A DNA stretch of 35,882 bases from Streptomyces sp. A012304 (GCF_026008495.1 NZ_BQUN01000179.1:1-35882); one strand, 5' to 3'; shown: positions 14,959 through 23,441, counted from the first letter of the stretch. Made by a program: numbers and translations. Notes: generated by a model not told the origin, from the sequence alone.

Positions 14959-15393
14959 GTGCGCACCTCGTTCCGTGTCGCCGTCACCGGTGCGGTCGTT
15001 GCCGCGACCGTGCTGGCCGCCCCGGTCGCCCAGGCGACGCCGGCCGGGCCCGGGGTCAGTGGCCGGGTGATCGCCCGCACGACCGTCGGGAACACGGACT
15101 ACGTGCTGCGGGAGGTGACGATCCCGCCCGGCCAGGCCACCGGCTGGCACTACCACGACGGACCGTTGTACGGCGTCGTGAAGCAGGGCACCCTCAGCCA
15201 CTACGACTCGACCTGCGCCCAGGACGGCGAGTACACGGTGGGCGAGGCCATCCAGGAGCCCGCCGGGCCCGGTTACGTGCACATCGGGCGCAACCTCGGC
15301 ACCACGCCCCTGGTCCTGGAGGTGCTGTACGTGCTGCCGCACGGGGCGCCGTTCTCCGAGGACGCGCCGAACCCCGGCTGCCCGTTCGAGTGA
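14959..15393 (+). CDS. Secreted cupin-domain protein
   Basis: 144 residues from GTG 14959, after TAGGAGG. A clear Sec signal peptide, VAVTGAVVAATVLAAPVAQA, ends near residue 26. The single cupin barrel has PPGQATGWHYHDGPLYGVVKQG in parts (residues 57-77), where HYH gives two metal ligands, and later GPGYVHIGRN. Two Cys in the mature part (STCAQD and NPGCPFE) could form a disulfide outside the cell. Secreted small cupins of this type are common in Streptomyces and have no assigned role. The last codon TGA directly abuts the reversed stop of the convergent phosphatase gene at 15394. Confidence 0.88.
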   Translation: MRTSFRVAVTGAVVAATVLAAPVAQATPAGPGVSGRVIARTTVGNTDYVLREVTIPPGQATGWHYHDGPLYGVVKQGTLSHYDSTCAQDGEYTVGEAIQEPAGPGYVHIGRNLGTTPLVLEVLYVLPHGAPFSEDAPNPGCPFE

Positions 15394-17736
15394 TCACTCC
15401 CGGGGCAGCGTCTGCTCCGCCCAGATGGTCTTGCCCCGTGTGGTCTGCCTGCTGCCCCAGCGCTGGGTGAGCTGGGCGACGAGGAGCAGCCCGCGCCCTC
15501 CCTCGTCGTCGGAGTGGGCACGGCGCAGGTGCGGGGAGGTGGAACTGCCGTCGGACACCTCGCAGATGAGGGTCCGGTCGCGGATCAGGCGGAGCTGGAT
15601 GGGCGGTTCGCCGTAGCGGATGGCGTTGGTGACCAGCTCGCTGACGACGAGTTCGGTGACGAACGCGGTCTCCTCCAGTCCCCAGGTCTCCAGTTGCTCC
15701 GTGGCGGCCTGCCGGGTGGCGGCCACCAGGGCGGGGTCGGGATCGACGTCCCAGGTGGCGACCTGGTCGGCGCCGAGCGCGCGGGTGCGGGCCAGCAGGA
15801 GGGCGACGTCGTCGCTGGGCTCCTCCGGCAGGACCGCCTTGAGGACGGTGTCGCACAGCGCGTCGAGGGAGGCGGCGGGCGCGGTCAGCGCGCTGCACAG
15901 CTCGGCGGTGGCCCGGTCGACGTCCCGGTCGCGGTCCTCGACGAGGCCGTCCGTGTACAGGGCGACGACCGAGCCCTCGGGCAGCTCCAGCTCGGTCGCC
16001 TCGAAGGGCAGTCCGCCGACCCCGAGCGGCGGACCGGGGGCGAGGGGCAGGAGGCGGGTCTCGCCGTCGGGCAGGACGACGGCGGGGGCGGGGTGGCCGG
16101 CGGCGGCGAGGGCGAGCCGGCGGGTGACCGGGTCGTAGACGGCGTACAGGCAGGTGGCACCGAGTTCCGCGACGTCGTCGTCGGCGCCGTCGTAGGCCGC
16201 CAGGTGGGTGACGAGATCGTCGAGGTGGGTGAGCAGCTCGTCGGGCGGCAGGTCGACGTCGGCGAGGGTGCGCACGGCGGTGCACAGCCGGCCCATGGTC
16301 GCCGAGGACGGGATGCCGTGCCCGACCACGTCGCCGACGACGAGGGCGACCCGGCTGCCGGACAGCGGGATCACGTCGAACCAGTCGCCGCCGATCCCGG
16401 CGGTGGAGCCGCTGGGCAGATAGCGGTGGGCGACCTCGACGGCCGCCTGGCCGGGCAGACCGCGGGGCAGCAGGCTGTGCTGGAGGGCGAGCGCGGTGGT
16501 GCGCTCGCGGGCGAAGCGGCGGGCGTTGTCGACACAGACGGCGGCCCGGCTGGCGAGTTCCTCGGCGAACAGGGCGTCGTCGGCCCCGTAGTCGTCGGGG
16601 TGGGCGATGCGGACGCCGACGGCGACGCCCAGGGTGGTGCCCCGGGCGCGCAGCGGTACCGCCAGCATCGAGTGGACGCCGCGGCGGAAGCGGCGCCCCT
16701 CCGGGGCCTGGGCGTCGTGCTCGGCGATCCAGCGCATGAAGTCGGGCTCGCCCGCCTGGCTGAGGACCGCCCGCCCCTCGCGCAGGGCGCGCGCGGGCGC
16801 GCTGTGCGGCGGATAGGTGTCCGTGCCGCCCAGCCGGACGCCCGCCTCGGGGGTGCCCTCGTGGACGGAGCCGTGGGCGACGCGGCGCAGCACGATCCGG
16901 TCGTCGGGCGCGGCGGGCGGCTCGTCCGCGCCGAGGACCCAGTCCAGCAGGTCGACGCTGGCGAAGTCGGCGAACTGCGGCACCAGGATTCCGATGAGTT
17001 CCTCGGCGGTGCGCACCACGTCCAGGGTGGTGCCGATGGAGGCCGCGGCCTCGTTGAGCATGGCCAGGCGCCGGCGGGCCCAGTACTGCTCGGTGCTGTC
17101 GAAGGCGGCCAGGGCGACCCCGCCGACCTCCCCGTCGGCGTCCCGCAGGGGCCACATCTCGATGCTCCAGGCGTGCTCCCGGTTGAGGGAGGGAGCGCCG
17201 GTGAAGCTCTCGTAGCGGGCCGGGCGGCCGGTCTCGGCGACCTGGCGGAGGTGGTAGTTGAAGCCCCGGCTGTGCTCGGCGTCCTCGACGGTCTCCGGGA
17301 AGTGCCGGCCGAGCAGCACGTCCTCGGGCACGCCCATGACCTTGCAGGCCGCGTCGTTGAGCCGGAGGTAGCGCTGGCGGGTGTCGAAGACCGACATGGA
17401 CATGGAGGCCTGCTGGAAGGCGCGCCCCGCCAGGGTCGCCTCCGGGGCGGGGGGCCGCTCGGCGGTGAGGGTGAGGCCCGCGGGCGTCCCGTCGGGCCCG
17501 ACCACCGGGCAGGCGGTCACGGTGAGGGAGACCGGGCTGCCGTCACGGTGGCGTACCACGACGGGGCCGATCCACGCTCCGTCCGTGCGCGGCGGAGGGT
17601 CCTCGGCGAGCAGGTCGGCCGCGGGGCGGCCCACCACGTCCTCGGCCGCGTGGCCGGTCAGCACCCGGGCACCCTCGCTCCAGCCCGTCACGATGCCCCG
17701 GGCATCGATGACCGCCGCAGCGACGACATGCTCCAT
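15394..17736 (-). CDS. PAS-PAS-GAF-SpoIIE phosphatase with C-terminal HATPase
   Basis: 780 residues, ATG at 17734-17736. Domains in order: PAS at about 1-90 (MEHVVAAAVIDARGIVTGWS) and a second PAS at about 105-220, ending EMWPLRDADGEVGGVALAAFDSTE in parts. Next come a GAF at about 240-400 and a SpoIIE PP2C at about 425-640 with GGDWFDVIPL, VVGDVVGHGIPSSATMG and LYTDGLVEDRD. A SpoIIAB-like HATPase at about 660-780 has ELVVSELVTNAIRYG (N-box) and DDEGGRGLLLV (G-box). One protein could thus both dephosphorylate an anti-anti-sigma factor and bind or phosphorylate one. Probably feeds a SigB-type partner switch; the sigma gene at 29616 is a possible target but is not adjacent. Confidence 0.93.
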   Translation of the reverse strand: MEHVVAAAVIDARGIVTGWSEGARVLTGHAAEDVVGRPAADLLAEDPPPRTDGAWIGPVVVRHRDGSPVSLTVTACPVVGPDGTPAGLTLTAERPPAPEATLAGRAFQQASMSMSVFDTRQRYLRLNDAACKVMGVPEDVLLGRHFPETVEDAEHSRGFNYHLRQVAETGRPARYESFTGAPSLNREHAWSIEMWPLRDADGEVGGVALAAFDSTEQYWARRRLAMLNEAAASIGTTLDVVRTAEELIGILVPQFADFASVDLLDWVLGADEPPAAPDDRIVLRRVAHGSVHEGTPEAGVRLGGTDTYPPHSAPARALREGRAVLSQAGEPDFMRWIAEHDAQAPEGRRFRRGVHSMLAVPLRARGTTLGVAVGVRIAHPDDYGADDALFAEELASRAAVCVDNARRFARERTTALALQHSLLPRGLPGQAAVEVAHRYLPSGSTAGIGGDWFDVIPLSGSRVALVVGDVVGHGIPSSATMGRLCTAVRTLADVDLPPDELLTHLDDLVTHLAAYDGADDDVAELGATCLYAVYDPVTRRLALAAAGHPAPAVVLPDGETRLLPLAPGPPLGVGGLPFEATELELPEGSVVALYTDGLVEDRDRDVDRATAELCSALTAPAASLDALCDTVLKAVLPEEPSDDVALLLARTRALGADQVATWDVDPDPALVAATRQAATEQLETWGLEETAFVTELVVSELVTNAIRYGEPPIQLRLIRDRTLICEVSDGSSTSPHLRRAHSDDEGGRGLLLVAQLTQRWGSRQTTRGKTIWAEQTLPRE

Positions 17737-17751
17737 ATCGTCCAGAATGGT

Positions 17752-17791
17752 CCCTTAGGCCCGGCTCATCAACCGCGACCGGGCCGAAGGG
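17752..17791 (-). terminator. Hairpin after the peroxiredoxin gene
   Basis: CCCTT (17752-17756) plus GGCCCGG (17758-17764) pair with CCGGGCC (17779-17785) plus AAGGG (17787-17791), with one A-G mismatch and a 14-base loop. It lies 11 bases beyond the stop of the leftward peroxiredoxin gene and 15 bases before the next leftward start, so it should end the DoxX/peroxiredoxin transcript. Confidence 0.55.
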
Positions 17792-17802
17792 GCACGGGGT
17801 GC

Positions 17803-18270
17803 TCAGGCGCGGTGGGCGCGCAGTGCCTCCAGGGCGCGGTCGGCGTGGGTGTTCATGCGCAGCTCGCTGCGCACGACCTCCAGCACGGTGCGGTCCCGCG
17901 CTATGACGAAGGTGACCCGCCTGGTGGGGGCCAGGGAGAAGCCGCGCTTCACGCCGAACCGTTCCCGCACCGCGCCGTCGGTGTCGGACAGCAGCGGCAT
18001 GCCGAGGCCGTGGCGTCCGGCGAACTCCTGCTGGCGGTCGACGGGGTCGCCGCTGATGCCGACGGGCCGTGCGCCGACGGCGGCGAACTCGGCGGCCAGG
18101 TCGCGGAAGTGGCAGGCTTCCGCGGTGCAGCCGGGGGTGAGGGCGGCGGGGTAGAAGAAGAGGACGACGGGTCCGTCGGCGAGCAGTTCGGTGAGGCGGC
18201 GCACGGTGCCGGTCTCGTCCGGCAGGGCGAAGTCCTCGACCAGGTCGCCGGTCTCCAGGGCCTTGGTCAT
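17803..18270 (-). CDS. bcp: Peroxiredoxin of the Bcp/PrxQ type
   Basis: 155 residues. TPGCTAEAC at 45-53 gives the peroxidatic Cys48 and a resolving Cys53, the CxxxxC spacing of Bcp/PrxQ. FFYPAALTPGC is the active-site block, with Ala where many members have Asp or Lys. GISGDP and LLSDTDGAVRERFGV follow the family order. It reduces H2O2 or organic peroxides with thioredoxin as donor. The ATG overlaps the stop of the upstream DoxX gene (ATGA at 18267-18270), so the two form a small redox operon. Confidence 0.93.
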   Translation of the reverse strand: MTKALETGDLVEDFALPDETGTVRRLTELLADGPVVLFFYPAALTPGCTAEACHFRDLAAEFAAVGARPVGISGDPVDRQQEFAGRHGLGMPLLSDTDGAVRERFGVKRGFSLAPTRRVTFVIARDRTVLEVVRSELRMNTHADRALEALRAHRA

Positions 18271-18647
18271 GACCGTCCCTCCGCGTTCCGCGCGACGCCG
18301 CGCGCCCACAGCACGAGGGGGAGCTGGAGGGGCAGCCGGCCGATCGCGGCGGCCTTGAGCGGGGCGGGCCGGTGGCGCCAGTCGACGGCCATCTTGACGT
18401 TGGCGGGGAAGACGCCGACGAAGAACGCCGCGGTCGCGAGCGCGGCCGCCTTCCGGGTCGCGGGCAGCGCCACGCCGGCCGCCAGGGCCAGCTCCGCGAC
18501 GCCGCTGGCGTAGGTCCAGGTCCGGGGCGAGCCCGGCAGGGCGCGCGGCACGATCTCGTCGAATGTACGTGGTGCGGCGAAGTGGGCGACGCCCGCGCCG
18601 GCCAGCAGGCCGGCGAGCAGTAGGGGTGAGCGTTCGGACCGGGGCAC
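18267..18647 (-). CDS. DoxX-family membrane protein
   Basis: 126 residues with four hydrophobic segments: LLLAGLLAGAGVAHF, YASGVAELALAAGVAL, AAALATAAFFVGVFPANV and LPLQLPLVLWARGV. The pattern and the PANVKMAVD stretch are typical of the short DoxX-like group. Members are linked to redox homeostasis and thiol stress in actinobacteria, and the translational coupling to a peroxiredoxin agrees with that. The exact activity is unknown. The start ATG at 18645-18647 is preceded by AGGAGGA, a strong ribosome site. Confidence 0.85.
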   Translation of the reverse strand: MPRSERSPLLLAGLLAGAGVAHFAAPRTFDEIVPRALPGSPRTWTYASGVAELALAAGVALPATRKAAALATAAFFVGVFPANVKMAVDWRHRPAPLKAAAIGRLPLQLPLVLWARGVARNAEGRS

Positions 18648-18778
18648 GGTTCCTCCTCCTGACGGCCAGGCGGGCGATCCTACGGGAGCGCGCGGCGCGC
18701 CCCGGCGCCGGGGTCCGCTCCGCTCCGCCCCCGCCCGGGCCGGCGGTGCCGCTCAACTCCCTTGCCGGGCAGGGGAGA

Positions 18779-19528
18779 TCAGCCCTGGGCGCGCTGGTGC
18801 GTTCCGGGTGTGCAGCCGAACGCCCGGCGGAAGACGTCGATGAACGCGCTGGCCGAGGACCAGCCGCAGCGGTGGGCGACGGTGGTGACGGGTGTGCCGT
18901 CGGCCAGCAGCCGCAGGGCGTGGTAGAGGCGGCACTGGGTGCGCCACTGCGGGAAGGTCATGCCGAACTCGCGGCGGAAGAGACGGCTCAGGGTGCGTTC
19001 GCCGGTTCCGGTGGCGGTGCCGAGCGCGGCGAGGGTGCGCTGGTCGGCGGGGTCGGCGTGGACGAGCGCGCACACGGCGGCCAGCCGGGGGTCGGCGGCG
19101 GTGGGCAGCCGCATCGGCTGCTGCGGCGAGACACGCAGCTGGTCGCGCAGAACGGCGAGCAGGCGGGCCCGCTCGGGGCTCGTGTCCTCGGGCGACCGGG
19201 TGTAGGCGCGGATCAGTTCGCGCAGCAGCGGGCTGACGGCGAGGGCCGTGGGGGCGTCCAGTCCGAGGGGGTTGTCGTCGGCGGGCAGGCCGACGAGGTG
19301 CAGATCCAGGTGGCCGTAGGCGCGGTGGGCGTGGGCGGTTCCGGCGGGCACCCACAGGGCGCGGGTGCCGGGCGCGAACCAGGTGCCGGCGTCGGTGGTG
19401 ACGGCCAGGACGCCGGAGCCCGCGTAGACGATCTGGTGGTCGTCGTGCCGGTGGGCGTCGATGCGCTCCCCGGCGGCGAGGGCCCGGGCGCGGGTGGGGG
19501 CCTGCGGGGTGTGGCGGATGTTCGACAC
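18779..19528 (-). CDS. AraC-family transcriptional regulator (AraC-binding cupin plus HTH)
   Basis: 249 residues from a GTG at 19526-19528. The N-terminal cupin-like sensor has HRHDDHQIVYAGSGVLAV and GTRALWVPAGTAHAHRAYG in parts. The C-terminal two-HTH AraC domain shows TGTGERTLSRLFRREFGMTFPQW and VTTVAHRCGWSSASAFIDVFRRAFGCTPG in parts, with the conserved FxxxFG-x-P end. The gene is divergent from an MFS exporter with 54 bases between the starts, so it very probably controls that exporter. No Shine-Dalgarno; a -10-like TAATCT lies 8 bases upstream of the start. Confidence 0.92.
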   Translation of the reverse strand: MSNIRHTPQAPTRARALAAGERIDAHRHDDHQIVYAGSGVLAVTTDAGTWFAPGTRALWVPAGTAHAHRAYGHLDLHLVGLPADDNPLGLDAPTALAVSPLLRELIRAYTRSPEDTSPERARLLAVLRDQLRVSPQQPMRLPTAADPRLAAVCALVHADPADQRTLAALGTATGTGERTLSRLFRREFGMTFPQWRTQCRLYHALRLLADGTPVTTVAHRCGWSSASAFIDVFRRAFGCTPGTHQRAQG

Positions 19529-19536
19529 AAGTGGGC

Positions 19537-19542
19537 AGATTA
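19537..19542 (-). promoter_or_regulatory. -10 element (TAATCT) of the AraC-type gene
   Basis: Read on the minus strand, GATAATCT ends 8 bases before the GTG at 19528, with no ribosome site. The divergent exporter shares this 54-base gap, so the regulator probably binds here. Confidence 0.5.
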
Positions 19543-19582
19543 TCGGAAGCGCGGCAGACGGCGGCGCCGCGACGATCGCGGG

Positions 19583-20764
19583 GTGTCCAAGAATCCTGAG
19601 AGCCGTGCCGTCACCTTGATGTCCCTGGGCCACGCCTGCGTGGACGTGTACCAGGGGGCCGTGGCCGCGCTGGTGCCCTTCTTCGTCGCCGAGCGCGCCT
19701 ACTCCTACGCCGCCGCCTCCGCGATCGTCCTGGCGGCGTCCGTGCTGTCGTCGGTGGCGCAGCCGCTGTTCGGCGTGCTGACCGACCGGTGGGCGATGCC
19801 GTGGCTGCTGCCGCTGAGCGCGCTGGTGGCCGGGGCGGGCATCGCGTGCAGCGGGGTGGGCGGTTCGTACGCGCTCACCCTGGCGGCGGTCGCCGTGTCC
19901 GGGATCGGGGTGGCCGCCTACCATCCGGAGGCCGCGCGGGCGGCGCGCGCCGTCTCGGGCGGCCGGGACACCGGGATGGGCTGGTTCGCGCTCGGCGGCA
20001 ACGTCGGGTTCGCGTTCGCCCCGCCGCTGGTGTCGGCGGTGGTCGCGGGCGGGGGGCTGCGGGCCACTCCCCTGCTGGGCGTGCCGGCGGTGGCGGGCGC
20101 CCTGTTGTGCGCGGCCGCGGTGCGCTCGGCGTCCGCCGCGCGGGCCGGGGGCGGTCCGGCGGCGCGGCCGCAGGGGCGCGACGACTGGGCGTCGTTCCTG
20201 CGGCTGTCGGGGGCGGTGGTGTGCCGCTCGGTCGTCTTCGTCGGCCTGAGCGCGTTCGTGGCGCTGTACGTGCGGGAGCGCGTCGGCGGCGGGGCGGCGG
20301 CCGGTACGGCCGCGCTGGCCGTGCTGTACGCGGGGGGCGCGGTGGGGACGCTGGCCGGGAGCCGGCTGGCCCGGCGGTACGGGCGGCTGACGGTCGTGCG
20401 GCGCTCGTACCTGGTGACGGTGGTGGCGGTCGCGGGTGTGGTGTGGGTGCCGGGGCCCGCGCTGTACGGGTGTGTGGCGCTCGCCTCGGCCGGGCTGTTC
20501 GTGCCGTTCTCGCTGCACGTGACGCTGGGCCAGGACTGTCTGCCCCGGCGTGTGGGGACCGCGAGCGGCGTCACCCTGGGGCTGACGGTGAGCGTCGGGG
20601 GCCTGGCGGCACCGGCCCTGGGCGCGCTCGCGGACGCCACCTCGCTGCGCACGGGTCTGTTGCCGCTGCTGGTGCCGCCGGTCGTGGCGTGGGCGCTGCT
20701 GCGCGGGCTGCGCGAGCCCGCCCCGGGGGGTGCCGTGGTGGCCGGGACGCGGGAGCGGGTCTGA
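19583..20764 (+). CDS. MFS transporter of the fosmidomycin-resistance (Fsr) type
   Basis: 393 residues, GTG start. SLGHACVDVYQGAVAALVPFF at the N-terminus (given in parts: LGHACVDVYQG, ALVPFF) is close to the H-x-x-x-D-x-Y-Q-G-A-x-P-A-L-x-P-F block of Fsr-like exporters. GVLTDRW is the loop 2-3 motif and YHPEAARAAR is another Fsr landmark. About 12 membrane helices can be drawn. It probably pumps out a small drug-like molecule by proton antiport. The divergent AraC regulator suggests inducer-dependent expression. The stop is 3 bases from the stop of the convergent MarR gene. Confidence 0.9.
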   Translation: MSKNPESRAVTLMSLGHACVDVYQGAVAALVPFFVAERAYSYAAASAIVLAASVLSSVAQPLFGVLTDRWAMPWLLPLSALVAGAGIACSGVGGSYALTLAAVAVSGIGVAAYHPEAARAARAVSGGRDTGMGWFALGGNVGFAFAPPLVSAVVAGGGLRATPLLGVPAVAGALLCAAAVRSASAARAGGGPAARPQGRDDWASFLRLSGAVVCRSVVFVGLSAFVALYVRERVGGGAAAGTAALAVLYAGGAVGTLAGSRLARRYGRLTVVRRSYLVTVVAVAGVVWVPGPALYGCVALASAGLFVPFSLHVTLGQDCLPRRVGTASGVTLGLTVSVGGLAAPALGALADATSLRTGLLPLLVPPVVAWALLRGLREPAPGGAVVAGTRERV

Positions 20765-20767
20765 GGC

Positions 20768-21277
20768 TCAGGTGCCGGCCGGCTGCTCGCTGTCGTCCTC
20801 GACGGCGTGCGAGAGGAAGTCGTCGACCATGCGGTGGAAGAGCGTGGCGAGCTGCCGCAGGTCCTCCGGGGACCACTCGGCCAGCGCCAGCTGCATACCG
20901 CGGGCGCCGGCCTCCCGGACCCGGTCGACGGCCGCCCGCCCGGCGTCGGTGAGCCGGATCCGCTGGGCCCGGCCGTCGTCGGGGTCCGGGACGCGCCGGA
21001 CGTAGCCGGACTTCTGCAACTGCTGCACCGTGCGCGTCACGTGCGAGGCCTCGACGCCCAGCCGTTGGGCCAGCTCCCCCGGCCGCAGCGGCTCGGAGTC
21101 GGCGACCTGCCGCAGGAGGGCCACGGCGGCGCGGTCGAGGGGGACGCCGGCCAGGGACATCAGCCGGTCGTGCTGGCGGGCGCGGGTGCTCAGGTAGGTG
21201 ATGCGGGTGAGCGCCCGCTCGATGTCGATCACTTCCGGGGAGGCGGCGGGGGGCACGGGGGGCGGTTCGGTGGACAT
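20768..21277 (-). CDS. MarR-family transcriptional regulator
   Basis: 169 residues, ATG at 21275-21277. The winged helix shows PLRPGELAQRLGVEASHVTRTVQQL (residues about 65-89, in parts) and the wing VRRVPDPDDGRAQRIRLTDAG, both classic MarR. No neighbour is an obvious target: the exporter next door converges with it and has its own AraC gene. Autoregulation is likely, because the AT-rich upstream region (21285-21315) holds ACTTGACTTACGCAA with partial symmetry. It may also act on the DNA ligase, whose start is 114 bases away on the other strand. Confidence 0.92.
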   Translation of the reverse strand: MSTEPPPVPPAASPEVIDIERALTRITYLSTRARQHDRLMSLAGVPLDRAAVALLRQVADSEPLRPGELAQRLGVEASHVTRTVQQLQKSGYVRRVPDPDDGRAQRIRLTDAGRAAVDRVREAGARGMQLALAEWSPEDLRQLATLFHRMVDDFLSHAVEDDSEQPAGT

Positions 21278-21283
21278 GCGCCC

Positions 21284-21289
21284 ACGTTA
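21284..21289 (-). promoter_or_regulatory. -10 element (TAACGT) of the MarR-type gene, leaderless
   Basis: On the minus strand GATAACGT is followed by 6 bases and the ATG. TTTACT 18 bases upstream of GATAAC could be the -35. No Shine-Dalgarno. Confidence 0.5.
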
Positions 21290-21391
21290 TCATCTCGTTG
21301 CGTAAGTCAAGTAAATTTCGACGGGGCGGGGCGGGCGGGCTCGGTCCGTTCAGGGGAAACACGCCCGCCGCGCGCGTGACCCGGTGCGGGC

Positions 21392-22507
21392 GTGTCGACA
21401 CCTCACCCCGTGAGCCCCATGAGTCCGGAGAACGCCGAGAACCCCGTCGGTCCCCAGAACCCCGCGCGCCGCGGCCGAGCCGAAGCCGCCAGGGGTCCGG
21501 GGAAGCCCGGGAACCCGGTGGTCCTGCCGCTGATCGCCCCCATGCTCGCGACCCCTGGCGCCCTGCCCCCGGCCGCGCAGGACCCGCGGTGGGCGTACGA
21601 GACCAAGCAGGACGGACAGCGCGCGGTGGTCTACCTCCCCGGCGACGGAAGCCTGCTGCTGCGCGCCCGTTCCGGGGAGGACATCACGGCCGCCTACCCC
21701 GAGCTGCGTCCGCTCGGCGGCGCGCTCGGCGGGACGCCCGCCGTGCTGGACGGGGAGGTGCTCGCGCTGGACGAACAGGGCCGCGCCAGCTTCCAGTTGC
21801 TCCAGTCCCGGATGGGGCTGGCGCACGCCCCCGGCAAGGCCGCGCGAATGGCGGCGACGGTCCCCGTCCACCTCATCGTCTTCGACGTGATGCACCTGGC
21901 CGGCCGCTCCCTGCTGCGCGTGCCGTACGCGGAGCGCAGGGCGCTGCTGGAGGCGCTCGCCCTGGAGGGGCCGTACTGGTCGACGCCCGGCGCGCTCGTC
22001 GGCCACGGCGGGGAGGCGCTGGAGGCGACCCGCGCGCACGGCCTGGAGGGGCTGGTCTGCAAACGGCTGGACTCGCTGTACGAGCCCGGTGTGCGCTCCC
22101 GCGCCTGGATCAAGATCCGCAACATGCGCGCCGTGGACGTCCTGATCGGCGGCTGGCTGCCCGGCAAGGGCCGGCTCACCGGGCTGCCCGGCGCCGTCCT
22201 GGTCGGCCAGCGCGACCGCGCGGGCGGCCTGCGGTACGTCGGCGGGGTGGGCACCGGCTGGAGCGAGGACGAGCGCACCGAGCTGGCGGCGCTGCTGCGG
22301 GGGCTCACGAGCGACGTCTGCCCGTTCGATCCGGTGCCCGCGGTGGCCGACGCGCGCTGGGTGCTGCCCCGGCTGGTCGGCGAGGTCCGCTTCAGCACCC
22401 GTACCCGCGCGGGCATGCTGCGCCAGCCGTCCTGGCTGCGGCTGCGCACGGACCTGACGCCCGAGGAGTCCGCGGCGGACCTCCCCGACCCGCCGCCCTC
22501 CTCCTGA
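21392..22507 (+). CDS. ATP-dependent DNA ligase (LigC/LigD ligase-domain type)
   Basis: 371 residues from GTG 21392; the ATG at 21419 is an equally possible start. Motif I is KQDGQR with the AMP-accepting Lys72. Then DGEVLALDEQG (motif III region), LIVFDVMHLAG, EGLVCKR (motif IV) and WIKIR (motif V), followed by an OB-fold ending in FSTRTRAGMLRQPSWLRLR in parts. There is no polymerase or nuclease domain, so it is a stand-alone ligase like those that serve repair or end joining in actinobacteria. No Ku gene is in the window. The first 43 residues are Pro/Asn-rich and probably disordered. Confidence 0.9.
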   Translation: MSTPHPVSPMSPENAENPVGPQNPARRGRAEAARGPGKPGNPVVLPLIAPMLATPGALPPAAQDPRWAYETKQDGQRAVVYLPGDGSLLLRARSGEDITAAYPELRPLGGALGGTPAVLDGEVLALDEQGRASFQLLQSRMGLAHAPGKAARMAATVPVHLIVFDVMHLAGRSLLRVPYAERRALLEALALEGPYWSTPGALVGHGGEALEATRAHGLEGLVCKRLDSLYEPGVRSRAWIKIRNMRAVDVLIGGWLPGKGRLTGLPGAVLVGQRDRAGGLRYVGGVGTGWSEDERTELAALLRGLTSDVCPFDPVPAVADARWVLPRLVGEVRFSTRTRAGMLRQPSWLRLRTDLTPEESAADLPDPPPSS

Positions 22508-22664
22508 CGGCACATCACCGCGGCGGGCGCGGAAGCCGAGTGTTGGCCCGCGCTTCACCACGCGAACCCCTGCACCCTCTTGGCGTGAGCATGAAGATCC
22601 GGGAAGCTGAACTCCCTTCACCCCCACAGCCGTTCGGCTGCGCCCGGTCCCCGAGGAGGACGCA

Positions 22665-23441
22665 GTGTCGTCACCGACGTTCAAGGCACACCGCAGGAGA
22701 TGGCTCACCGGACTCGCCGGTGCCGTCGCGCTCGTCGTCGCCGTCCCCACGACCGCCTTCGCCGCACCGCCACAGGCCCTGCCCGCCAACGCCGAGGCCG
22801 CCGAGCGGACGTACCAGCCCGCGTTCGACTACGACACCGACGGCTGCTACCCCACTCCCGCGATCGGCCCCGACGGCACGGTCAACGGCGGTCTGAAGCC
22901 GACCGGTTCGCTCAGCGGCGACTGCCGGGACGCCTCCGATCTGGACAACACCAACAGCTACTCGCGCTCCAAGTGCAACAACGGCTGGTGCGCCTACATG
23001 TACGGCCTGTACTTCGAGAAGGACCAGGCCGTGCCGGGCAGCAGCATCGGCGGGCACCGCCACGACTGGGAGCACGCCGTGGTGTGGGTGCAGAACGGCC
23101 AGGTGCGGTACGTCGCGACGTCCAACCACGGCTCGTTCACCGTCACGGCCGCGTCCGGGGTCCGCTTCGACGGCACGCACGCGAAGATCGTGTACCACAA
23201 GGACGGCATCAGCACCCACTGCTTCCGGCTCGCCAACAGCAACGACGAACCGCCGGAGAACCACAAGGGCACCTGGCAGTACCCGCCGCTGGTCGGCTGG
23301 AACGGCTACCCGGCGGGCGTGCGCGACAAGCTGAGCGCGTACGACTTCGGCAGCGCCAACTTCGGCCTGAAGGACGCGAACTTCGCCGCCCACCTCTCCT
23401 CGGCGAAGCCGTCCGGGATCGCCTTCGACCCCTACGCGTGA
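22665..23441 (+). CDS. Secreted NPP1 / necrosis-and-ethylene-inducing-like protein (NLP)
   Basis: 258 residues from GTG 22665, 4 bases after GAGGAGGA. A signal peptide (RRRWLTGLAGAVALVVAV, cut after about AFA33) is followed by a single NPP1 domain. The NLP hallmark GHRHDWE is at 130-136. The four Cys at 61, 87, 104 and 109 could form two disulfides, and NSYSRSKCNNGWCAYMYGLYFEKDQ (in parts) matches the family core. In plant pathogens NLPs bind sphingolipids of dicot membranes and cause leakage. In Streptomyces they are seen in soil species with no known role, and toxicity here is not proved. Single gene with its own leader. Confidence 0.92.
   Translation: MSSPTFKAHRRRWLTGLAGAVALVVAVPTTAFAAPPQALPANAEAAERTYQPAFDYDTDGCYPTPAIGPDGTVNGGLKPTGSLSGDCRDASDLDNTNSYSRSKCNNGWCAYMYGLYFEKDQAVPGSSIGGHRHDWEHAVVWVQNGQVRYVATSNHGSFTVTAASGVRFDGTHAKIVYHKDGISTHCFRLANSNDEPPENHKGTWQYPPLVGWNGYPAGVRDKLSAYDFGSANFGLKDANFAAHLSSAKPSGIAFDPYA

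Noticed and set aside
21392..22507. A full non-homologous end-joining cluster around the DNA ligase
   Set aside because: Neighbours are MarR and NLP genes; no Ku, polymerase or nuclease domain is in the window.
22627..22640. CAGCC-GTTC-GGCTG mini-hairpin in the leader of the NLP gene
   Set aside because: A 5-bp stem is expected by chance in DNA of this GC content.
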